Shown here one piece after another: positions 1 to 5,637 of a stretch of 20,964 nucleotides of DNA (positions within the stretch are counted from its first letter, which is position 1; each line of letters begins with the position of its first letter). The DNA lies in contig UQVK01000065.1 of assembly GCA_900544445.1 (NCBI GenBank), positions 1 to 20,964 on the forward strand, written 5' to 3'. A program made the position numbers and the translations under genes. The notes beneath the pieces are model-generated. The model made no database searches and was not told the DNA's origin. It saw only the letters and a list, made by a program, of their open reading frames with translations. The DNA is from an uncultured Lachnospiraceae bacterium. GTDB taxonomy: Bacteria; Bacillota; Clostridia; Lachnospirales; Lachnospiraceae.

Positions 1-14
1 CTGCTGTGATCGCA

Positions 15-44
15 GAGGAGAAATCACCTGCGTGATTTCTCCTC
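15..44. repeat. Perfect 13-bp inverted repeat at window start
   Basis: GAGGAGAAATCAC at 15-27 and its exact reverse complement at 32-44 are separated by a 4-base loop (CTGC). No T-run follows, so it is not a standard intrinsic terminator. It could be an interspersed repeat, an mRNA-stabilising hairpin, or the remains of a terminator of a gene lying left of the window. The 3' arm ends 26 bases before the ribosome binding site of the acetyltransferase gene. Confidence 0.6.
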
Positions 45-80
45 GCGGCCTCAGCGTATCGCTTCGGCATGGAGGTAAAG

Positions 81-599
81 ATGAAACTGATAAAACTATG
101 GGAGGCAGACCCTGACAAAGCCTATGCACTGCAGAATTCCTTTCCCAAAGAGGAAAACGGATTCGTCAACGCGGCCTATGGACTGTCCCGGGAGGAATTT
201 GAAGAATATGTCCGGCGGAGAGAAGCCAATTCCAGAGGGCAGCAGCTTCCGGAGGGCTATGTGCCGGATACGGTTTATATTCTGGAAAATGAGGATGGAG
301 AGTATGTGGGGATTTTCAATTTCCGCCACTGCCTCAATGATTTTCTGAGAAACGGCCCCGGCCATATCGGGTATGGTATAGGACCGAAGTACCGGGGGCG
401 GGGATACGCCACGGAAGGGCTGTGGCTGATGCTTCAGATCGCAGAGAAAGTGGTCCCTGAGGATGAAATTTTTCTGAGCGTCCATAAGGATAATCCGGCC
501 TCCCTGAGAGTACAGATGAAAAACGGCGCTTATATCCATGGAGAAACGGAACAGGAATATCTGACGCGGATTCCGCGCTCCGAGGGAGTATCGGAATAA
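81..599 (+). CDS. GNAT-family N-acetyltransferase
   Basis: A 172-residue protein, the normal size for a single-domain GNAT enzyme, which transfers an acetyl group from acetyl-CoA to an amine. Motif A, the acetyl-CoA pyrophosphate loop, is seen as RGRGYA at residues 105-110, preceded by the usual beta-strand (HIGYGIGP, 95-102). Motif B is seen as NPAS..VQMKNGA at 138-150. The start is placed at ATG 81, not at the in-frame ATG 69, because GGAGG at 71-75 sits 5 bases before 81 and overlaps codons that would follow 69. No signal peptide or membrane segment is seen, so it should be cytosolic. The substrate cannot be read from the sequence; the family includes antibiotic, ribosomal-protein and polyamine acetylases. 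The next gene follows 25 bases downstream and may be co-transcribed. Confidence 0.85.
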   Translation: MKLIKLWEADPDKAYALQNSFPKEENGFVNAAYGLSREEFEEYVRRREANSRGQQLPEGYVPDTVYILENEDGEYVGIFNFRHCLNDFLRNGPGHIGYGIGPKYRGRGYATEGLWLMLQIAEKVVPEDEIFLSVHKDNPASLRVQMKNGAYIHGETEQEYLTRIPRSEGVSE

Positions 600-624
600 T
601 AAAAGAAAGGCAAAACAGAACGCA

Positions 625-1176
625 ATGGAACGAATGACTGTCAATCAGAAAGAATATGATGTGTGCAGACTGCTGGGCAAAGGAAAAGGAGGCTATTCCT
701 GGCTGGTCAGCGATGGCAGAGAGCGGTACGTCCTGAAACAGATTCACCATGAGCCCTGTGCCTATTACCAGTTTGGGGACAAAATGGCGGCAGAGCTGAA
801 CGACTATCAGTGCCTTTCTCAAATCGACATTCCTCTGCCGCGCCTGATTGATGCGGACAGAGAGCAGGAACGGATTCTGAAGGAATATATCGAGGGTGAG
901 ACCGTCTATGAAATGGTTTTAAGGGGAGCCCTGCCGTCCGGCTGTCTTGAGCAGGTGAGAGAAATGTGCCGTCTGCTGTATGGAGCAGGCAGGAACATCG
1001 ATTACTTTCCCACCAACTTCATTCTGCAGAAGGGAACGCTTTATTACATAGATTACGAATGCAATGCCTATATGCCGGAATGGAATTTTGAGAACTGGGG
1101 AATCCGATACTGGTCACAAACGCCGGAATTCCTGGCATATGCGCGGGAGCATGGGGACTTGTGTTCCCTGCTGTAA
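625..1176 (+). CDS. Small protein-kinase-fold protein (RIO/aminoglycoside-phosphotransferase-like)
   Basis: A 183-residue protein with the landmarks of a compact protein-kinase fold. There is a glycine-rich loop GKGKGG (18-23), a VLK lysine (Lys38) that would contact ATP phosphates, a catalytic-loop-like stretch IDYFPTNF with Asp126 and Asn131, and IDYE with Asp143 in the place of the DFG metal-binding Asp. It is much shorter than Ser/Thr kinases and lacks most of the C-lobe, which fits the kinase-like small proteins related to RIO and Kae1-associated kinases. Whether it phosphorylates a protein or a small molecule is unknown. It lies 25 bases after the acetyltransferase. The ribosome binding site is weak (GAAAGG near 604-609), so ATG 634 is an alternative start and translation may depend partly on the upstream gene. 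Confidence 0.7.
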   Translation: MERMTVNQKEYDVCRLLGKGKGGYSWLVSDGRERYVLKQIHHEPCAYYQFGDKMAAELNDYQCLSQIDIPLPRLIDADREQERILKEYIEGETVYEMVLRGALPSGCLEQVREMCRLLYGAGRNIDYFPTNFILQKGTLYYIDYECNAYMPEWNFENWGIRYWSQTPEFLAYAREHGDLCSLL

Positions 1177-1487
1177 ACGGGGGAAGTCCTTTCTTTAAAT
1201 AAAAGATTTTTCATTTATACGGACTTCCTGTGCGGAGGACAGAGGCGTTGTTGCTGTGGATGATATCGCCGGGAAGCTTTGAACTGATAGTCAACCGAGT
1301 GGTAAGCATAAAGACTCTTGACGTCGGCCAGAACAGGTAAATAAGCAAGGCGAGATACCAGGCTATGCTTGAGACGGCGAACAGATGGGCGCCGACCAGC
1401 TGACGGAATGGGCGAACAGCAAATACATCACGCTGAAGGCGGAATATGATCAGATAAAGGACAATGTGGAATGACGGAGGAAGGATT
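1177..1487. other. 311-bp stretch without a convincing gene; possible gene remnants
   Basis: No ORF here resembles a known family. An 8-bp inverted repeat (GGAAGTCC 1182-1189, GGACTTCC 1221-1228) with a 31-base loop follows the kinase gene but has no T-run. A short frame at 1385-1474 (ATG to TGA, 29 residues, MGADQLTEWANS...) has coding-like composition but no ribosome binding site and is closed upstream by TGA at 1370-1372. It may be the C-terminal stub of a deleted gene. Nearby frames also give short plausible peptides broken by stops. I read the stretch as probably decayed coding sequence. Confidence 0.35.
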
Positions 1488-2354
1488 ATGAATCTGCAGG
1501 AAGAACCGCTGGCAAAAGTAATCACGCCGAAAAAAATCGATTATGAGGCGGAAGGGCTCGTACAGTGTGAAGGGATAACCTATAGCACTTACAACGGCAG
1601 GGAATATAAAATGGATATTGTTTATCCTGCGCGCGCAGAAGAGGGGCTGCCCGCCGTGGTCTGGGTACATGGCGGAGGCTGGAGCGACGAAAAGCTTACC
1701 AGAAAATATCTGCCTTCTGTGGAACTGGCGGAACTGAGCGGGCGCGGTTATACGACGGTGAGCATCGACTACCGGCTGAGCCAGGCTGCGCCGTTTCCGG
1801 CACAGATAGAGGACTGCAAGGCAGCAGTGAGATTCCTGCGTGCCAATGCCCAGAAGTACCATGTGGATCCGGAGCGGATCGCCGCATGGGGAGAATCCGC
1901 AGGCGGCCATCTGGTAGAGCTGATGGCGTACACCGCGGAGGAAGAATTCAGGAACGACTGTTATCCATCCTTCTCGGGAAGCATCCAGGCGGTCATTCCC
2001 TGGTATGCGCCAGACGATCTGCGGATGGATGAGGAGAAATGGAACGGGCAAGAGGCATATAAAAGAATGTTCCCCATCGATGAAGAAGATGAGCGCCTGA
2101 AAATGATGGAACTGGCCAGCCCCATCATCTATGCGGGAAGAAAGAACCCGCCCACCCTGCTCATGCATGGAGATGCGGATCGGTTGGTCAGCCCGGAGTG
2201 CAGCAAAAACATGTGTAAGGCTCTTAAGGATGCAGGGAACGATGCGGAGCTGATCCTCGTTCCCGGACAGGGACATGGATTCTTTGATGGAAAGGAGTAT
2301 TACGACAGGATCTTTGGATTCCTGGATGAGAAGCTGAAGGTACATGGCGAGTAG
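1488..2354 (+). CDS. Alpha/beta hydrolase, esterase/lipase family (Aes/BD-FAE type)
   Basis: A 288-residue cytosolic hydrolase of the hormone-sensitive-lipase-like esterase group (COG0657). The oxyanion-hole motif HGGGW is at residues 61-65. The nucleophile elbow GESAG at 135-139 gives Ser137, HGDADRLVSP places the acid at Asp229, and GQGHGF places the catalytic His at 263. The triad is complete and ordered as expected. Known members hydrolyse short-chain carboxylic esters, including acetylated or feruloylated sugars; the substrate here is open. Start 1488 is chosen over the longer frame from 1464 because GGAGG at 1476-1480 lies 7 bases before it. The gene ends with a good intrinsic terminator at 2387-2432. 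Nearby remnants and genes (aldo/keto reductase, cyclophilin-like) are types often clustered with such hydrolases. Confidence 0.9.
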   Translation: MNLQEEPLAKVITPKKIDYEAEGLVQCEGITYSTYNGREYKMDIVYPARAEEGLPAVVWVHGGGWSDEKLTRKYLPSVELAELSGRGYTTVSIDYRLSQAAPFPAQIEDCKAAVRFLRANAQKYHVDPERIAAWGESAGGHLVELMAYTAEEEFRNDCYPSFSGSIQAVIPWYAPDDLRMDEEKWNGQEAYKRMFPIDEEDERLKMMELASPIIYAGRKNPPTLLMHGDADRLVSPECSKNMCKALKDAGNDAELILVPGQGHGFFDGKEYYDRIFGFLDEKLKVHGE

Positions 2355-2386
2355 AGGATGAAGGCTGCATAAGGAACGTTTAAGGG

Positions 2387-2432
2387 GCCGGTTATAGTCC
2401 TGGCGGGAGCTGGGGCTATAGCCGGCTTTTTT
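2387..2432 (+). terminator. Intrinsic terminator after the alpha/beta hydrolase
   Basis: The left arm GCCGGTTATAGTCC (2387-2400) pairs with GGGGCTATAGCCGGC (2412-2426), including G-T wobbles, around an 11-base loop, and is followed directly by six T (2427-2432). Confidence 0.85.
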
Positions 2433-2493
2433 GAGGTTTTTGAGAAAAAGAATCCATGCGTTTCATGTATGGAAAATGATAAAAAACAGGCAT

Positions 2494-2522
2494 TTTACAT
2501 AAAAAAAGAACGTCAATATAAT
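2494..2522 (+). promoter_or_regulatory. Sigma-A-type promoter upstream of the lipoprotein/AKR scar
   Basis: TTTACA (2494-2499), a 17-base A-rich spacer, then a perfect TATAAT (2517-2522), 74 bases before the GTG at 2597. It lies just after the hydrolase terminator, so it would drive the scar gene and the cyclophilin-like gene behind it. Confidence 0.7.
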
Positions 2523-2596
2523 GAAGGAGAAAGCAGAGGAGATAACAGTTTAAAAGAAACAGAAAGGCGAAAAAACAACGAAAGGAGCAGAAAACA

Positions 2597-2915
2597 GTGA
2601 AAAAGACAGCCGGTATATTTCTTTTGTGTACGATGGTATTTACACTGGCCGCATGCGGACAGTCTCAGGAAAGTCCGGCCTCGGCAGGGGCAGAAAGCAG
2701 TTCTGCAGCAGGGCGTGATCGTAATTCCAAAATCCGTTCACAGGGAACGGATGGAAGAGAATCTGGAAATCTGGGATTTCGCGCTGGATGCAAAAGACAT
2801 GGAGAAGATAAAAGCCCTTGACACGGGCAGCCCCTCCATGCTGGACACCAGAAAAATCAGCGAAGTGAAACGGGTTTACGACTATCTGAACAATCCTGTC
2901 CTCACCAGCCTTTAA
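2597..2915 (+). pseudogene. Deletion scar: lipoprotein signal peptide joined out of frame to an aldo/keto reductase C-terminus
   Basis: From GTG 2597 (GGAG at 2584-2587) the frame encodes a clear lipoprotein leader: Lys-Lys, a hydrophobic core, lipobox LAAC with Cys20, then a Ser/Ala-rich linker. After about base 2700 this frame loses sense and stops at 2819-2821. In another frame the C-terminal ~70 residues of a 2,5-diketogluconate-reductase-type aldo/keto reductase begin (GVIVIPKSVHRERM..., then EIWDFALDAKDM), ending with TAA at 2913-2915. That segment holds the family's NADPH-binding IPKS motif but lacks the barrel with the Asp-Tyr-Lys-His tetrad. It looks like two formerly separate genes joined by an internal deletion near 2697-2711, where both frames read plausibly. 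The promoter and ribosome binding site remain, so the short lipopeptide may still be made. Confidence 0.75.
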
Positions 2916-2938
2916 TTTCATAAAAGGAGTTATTTATC

Positions 2939-3331
2939 ATGATGAATATAGAAGTAAACGGAACGAAAATCCAGGTAAAATTATATGACAACAGCTCAGC
3001 GGCTGCCGTAAAGGAGCTGCTGAAAAAGGGCCCACTGACCATTCCCATGAAGGACTATGCCCATATGGAAAAGTTCGGCAGCTTTGGCGTACAGCTTCCG
3101 ACCAATGACGAGCGTATCACGACGGAAGCAGGAGACGTAATCCTGTCGGAGGGAAATCTGCTGGTGTTGTATTATGCGCCAAACACTTGGAATTTCACCC
3201 GCCTTGGCAGGGTCCGGAACCTGTCGGAAGCGGAGCTGAGAGCCGTGCCTGGAAAGGGAGATATTACAGCGACTCTGACCCTGAGCGATGAGGATGATAT
3301 CGGCATATCCGCCCATTCCGGAAAAATATGA
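2939..3331 (+). CDS. Cyclophilin-like fold protein
   Basis: A 130-residue protein resembling the bacterial cyclophilin-like beta-barrel family (Pfam Cyclophil_like2). Visible marks are the N-terminal strand IEVNGTKIQVKLYDN, a GPLTIPMKDY loop, GSFGVQLP (about 46-53), AGDVILSEGNLLVLYY (64-79) and the closing FTRLGRV (85-91). No signal peptide is seen. Related proteins often sit with flavodoxins, aldo/keto reductases and lipoproteins, which matches the broken reductase just upstream; their activity is poorly known. The C-terminus is about ten residues longer than the usual end of the fold (DIGISAHSGKI), which may be a natural tail or a product of damage downstream. AGGAG at 2925-2929 supports ATG 2939, with ATG 2942 equally possible. 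Confidence 0.75.
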   Translation: MMNIEVNGTKIQVKLYDNSSAAAVKELLKKGPLTIPMKDYAHMEKFGSFGVQLPTNDERITTEAGDVILSEGNLLVLYYAPNTWNFTRLGRVRNLSEAELRAVPGKGDITATLTLSDEDDIGISAHSGKI

Positions 3332-3438
3332 GCGAGGTATCTGTGCGACGAGTTCATCCGAGGAGAAAAAGTTGATGTACATGGAGAGACGGGAAACCAA
3401 TGAAGCCTACCTGCAACAGGCTGTGACATAAGAAAAGG

Positions 3439-3609
3439 ATGAGGAAGGTGTTAAGGATAATTGTACTGATCATGACAATAATACTTGCTGTACCCTGTAT
3501 TGTATTTATGATCATACTGACTGTACTATACGGCTGTGTGATGCAGGAACGTCAAAACGATATGAAAACAGAAAACCCCAAAAGAAGGGACACAGAAAGC
3601 CGGCTTTGA
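3439..3609 (+). CDS. Small single-pass membrane protein, 56 residues
   Basis: ATG 3439 opens a 56-residue frame with a basic N-terminus (MRKVLR), one long hydrophobic segment (residues 7-31, rich in I/V/L) and a polar, charged tail containing CVMQERQ and KRR. This is a typical small inner-membrane peptide. Its stop codon lies in the loop of the terminator that follows, so the gene and its terminator overlap. A short 18-codon frame with a good GAGGAG site (3375-3431) ends 7 bases before it, so expression by re-initiation is possible; its own ribosome binding site is poor. No family is recognised. It could be non-coding leader sequence, but the amphipathic layout and codon use favour a real gene. 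Confidence 0.45.
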   Translation: MRKVLRIIVLIMTIILAVPCIVFMIILTVLYGCVMQERQNDMKTENPKRRDTESRL

Positions 3610-3638
3610 ACGCTGCTTTCTGTGCCCTTTCTTTTTTA
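3585..3638 (+). terminator. Strong intrinsic terminator
   Basis: The arm at 3585-3600 (AAGGG-A-CACAGAAAGC) pairs with GCTTTCTGTGCCCTT at 3615-3629 with a single bulged A, followed by a T-rich run (3627-3638). It ends the transcript carrying the cyclophilin-like gene and the small membrane protein. Confidence 0.85.
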
Positions 3639-3696
3639 TTTAGCCGTTTCATCAAAAGCCTGAAAGCGGCGTCCTCAAAATTGTTTTAAAATGGGA

Positions 3697-3725
3697 TTGA
3701 CAAAACTGTTCATACTGTATATATT
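3697..3725 (+). promoter_or_regulatory. Promoter of the GntR-ABC transporter operon
   Basis: A perfect -35 TTGACA (3697-3702), a 17-base spacer and -10 TATATT (3720-3725), 39 bases before the regulator's GTG start. Confidence 0.7.
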
Positions 3726-3737
3726 GTTAATATACAG
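3715..3737. promoter_or_regulatory. Palindromic operator, likely GntR/YtrA-type
   Basis: CTGTATAT (3715-3722) and its exact reverse complement ATATACAG (3730-3737) are spaced by 7 bases and overlap the -10 box of the operon promoter. A TGTATA...TATACA half-site layout matches what is known for YtrA-subfamily GntR regulators. A bound repressor would block RNA polymerase, so negative autoregulation is the natural inference. Confidence 0.65.
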
Positions 3738-3763
3738 AAAGAACAAATGAAAGGAATGATGGA

Positions 3764-4135
3764 GTGAACATCTTTATTGACAACAAGAGTGGCACCCCGA
3801 TCTATGACCAGATTTATTCCCAGATCAAGGCACAGATCATAAACGGTACGCTCCAGGAGGATGAAGCGCTCCCTTCCATCCGAAATCTGGCAAAGGATCT
3901 GCGGATCAGCGTCATCACAACCAAACGGGCATATGACGAGCTGGAAAAGGAAGGCTTCATTTATACCATCGCCGCCAAGGGCTGCTTTGTGGCCCCCAAA
4001 AATGTGGAGCTTCTGAGGGAGGAAAATCTCAGGAAGATCGAAGAGTACCTGGAAAAAATCACGCAGCTTGCCGCAACCTGCAATTTGAGCAAACAGGATC
4101 TGATCGACATGCTGGACTGCATCATGGAGGATTGA
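3764..4135 (+). CDS. GntR-family transcriptional regulator, YtrA subfamily
   Basis: A 123-residue repressor with a winged helix-turn-helix at about 9-77: TPIYDQIYSQIKAQI, then LPSIRNLAKDLRIS..TTKRAYDELEKEGFI, the GntR signature, and a wing ending GCFVAP. The short helical C-terminal part (82-123) fits the YtrA subfamily, which dimerises through a small tail and has no large effector domain. Translation starts at GTG 3764, with AAGGA at 3751-3755. It is the first gene of an operon with an ABC ATPase and permease. YtrA-type regulators normally control such linked exporters in response to cell-envelope-active compounds. The palindrome at 3715-3737 overlaps its own promoter, which points to autorepression. 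Confidence 0.92.
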   Translation: MNIFIDNKSGTPIYDQIYSQIKAQIINGTLQEDEALPSIRNLAKDLRISVITTKRAYDELEKEGFIYTIAAKGCFVAPKNVELLREENLRKIEEYLEKITQLAATCNLSKQDLIDMLDCIMED

Positions 4136-4137
4136 AG

Positions 4138-4992
4138 ATGAATGCACTGGAAATCAAAAACCTGTCGAAGGAATATCCCCATTTCAGACTGGACCGGCTG
4201 AGCCTGACGCTGCCGGGCGGCTGCATCATGGGACTGGTGGGAGAGAACGGCGCGGGAAAGAGCACCACCATCAAACTGCTTCTGGACATGATCCACAGAG
4301 ACGGCGGAACCATCACCATTCTGGGACGTGATAACCAGAGCGATCTGTCCCTTCTCAAGGAAGAGATCGGCGTTGTGCTGGATGATGTGGGCCTTCCGGA
4401 ATGCCTGAAGGCAGAGCAGATCGGGAAAGTGATGAAGGGGATTTTCAAGAGCTGGGACGATGTAGAATATGAAAAATATCTGCGCCGCCTCTCCATTCCC
4501 ACGGACCGGAAATTCAAAGAATTTTCCAGAGGAATGAAAATGAAGCTGGGAATCGCCGTGGCGCTGTCCCATCATCCGAAGCTGCTGCTTCTGGATGAGG
4601 CCACCAATGGACTGGACCCGGTGGTGCGCGACGAGGTGGTGGAGCTGTTCGGAGAATTTACCAGGGAGGAAAGCCATGCGGTGCTGATTTCTTCCCATAT
4701 CGTCAGCGACCTGGAGAAAATCTGTGACTATATCGCCTTCCTTCATCAGGGCAGACTCCTGCTCTGCGAGGAAAAGGATGTGCTGCTGGAGGAATACGGA
4801 ATCCTGCGCTGCACGGCAGGCCAGCTCTCAGAACTGAATCCTTCGGCTATTCTGGGAAAACGGGAATCACCCTACGGCGTGGAAGCCATCGTGCGGCGGG
4901 ATGCGGTTCCCGCAGGCTTCACTCTCGGTGTGGTGAGCATTGAAGAACTGTTCATTTTCATGGTTAAGGGAAACGGGGGTATGGCGGCATGA
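4138..4992 (+). CDS. ABC transporter ATP-binding protein (YtrB/BcrA type)
   Basis: A 284-residue ATPase. The Walker A motif GENGAGKST is at 35-43, Walker B LLLLDEA at 149-155, and the H-loop His187 in ISSH. The signature is degenerate, EFSRGMKMKL (128-137) in place of LSGGQ, a form common in ABC-2 exporters of antibiotic-resistance type. It would power the permease encoded next. Start 4138 is preferred because GGAGG at 4126-4130, inside the end of the regulator gene, is 7 bases away; an in-frame TTG at 4132 overlaps the regulator's stop. The last ~70 residues form the extra C-terminal domain usual in this group. Together with gntR and the permease it makes a three-gene efflux or envelope-stress operon; the substrate is not visible. 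Confidence 0.93.
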   Translation: MNALEIKNLSKEYPHFRLDRLSLTLPGGCIMGLVGENGAGKSTTIKLLLDMIHRDGGTITILGRDNQSDLSLLKEEIGVVLDDVGLPECLKAEQIGKVMKGIFKSWDDVEYEKYLRRLSIPTDRKFKEFSRGMKMKLGIAVALSHHPKLLLLDEATNGLDPVVRDEVVELFGEFTREESHAVLISSHIVSDLEKICDYIAFLHQGRLLLCEEKDVLLEEYGILRCTAGQLSELNPSAILGKRESPYGVEAIVRRDAVPAGFTLGVVSIEELFIFMVKGNGGMAA

Positions 4993-5633
4993 AAGGCTTG
5001 CTTTTAAAGGATCTGTATATGTCGGAGAAATACTGCAGAGCATTTCTTCTGATTGTTGTGATATTTTTCGGGATGTCTCTGATGAGCGGCTCCAGCTTTT
5101 TTCTGCTGGCCTATCCCTGTATTCTGGTGGGACTGATCCCGGCATCGCTGGTTTCCTACGATGAGCGGGAAAAATGGGACGTTTACAGCGGAACCCTTCC
5201 CTGTAGCCGCTCACAGCTCGTATCCAGCAAATATCTGATCGGCCTGCTGGGGGAGCTTCCGGTGATCTGCATCACAACCGTTCTGTATGCTCTGGGGCTG
5301 TTCCGGATGGGCGCTTTTAATCCGCATGCGGTTCCTGGCATGGCTGCCGTGTTCCTTCTTCTGGGACTGATCGGTCCGGCCACGACTCTGCCGTTTATGT
5401 TCCGGTTCGGCGCGGAAAAAGGGCGGATTGCCTATTTTGCCGTGATCATTCTGCTCTGCGGCGGGAGCGCCGCATTCGGCAGCATCCAGGTACCCGGCGG
5501 AGAAAATATCCCCGGAGCTGGAGCCTTCATGCCGCAGGCAGGCGTTTCCCTTCTTATGGCGGTTCTTGCACTCCTGATTTACGCGGTTTCCTGGAAGCTG
5601 TCCATTGTCTTTTATGAGAAAAAAGAGCTGTAA
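4989..5633 (+). CDS. ABC-2 type transporter permease
   Basis: A 214-residue integral membrane protein with about six hydrophobic segments (roughly 19-30, 36-54, 82-104, 117-138, 148-164, 184-208). The cytosolic loop at 57-83 with DEREKW..SGTLP.SR.QLV..KYL is characteristic of the ABC2_membrane_5 group paired with YtrA/YtrB-like systems. It overlaps the ATPase gene by four bases (ATGA), the classic sign of translational coupling and of a stoichiometric complex. It is the last gene of the operon and converges on the minus-strand fusion gene with only four bases between the stop codons. No terminator is apparent between them, so the two transcripts probably overlap. Confidence 0.88.
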   Translation: MKGLLLKDLYMSEKYCRAFLLIVVIFFGMSLMSGSSFFLLAYPCILVGLIPASLVSYDEREKWDVYSGTLPCSRSQLVSSKYLIGLLGELPVICITTVLYALGLFRMGAFNPHAVPGMAAVFLLLGLIGPATTLPFMFRFGAEKGRIAYFAVIILLCGGSAAFGSIQVPGGENIPGAGAFMPQAGVSLLMAVLALLIYAVSWKLSIVFYEKKEL

Positions 5634-5637
5634 CAGT

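Noticed and set aside
1428..2345. 305-residue minus-strand frame over the esterase gene
   Set aside because: The + strand carries a complete catalytic triad and a good ribosome binding site; the antisense frame has no recognisable domain.
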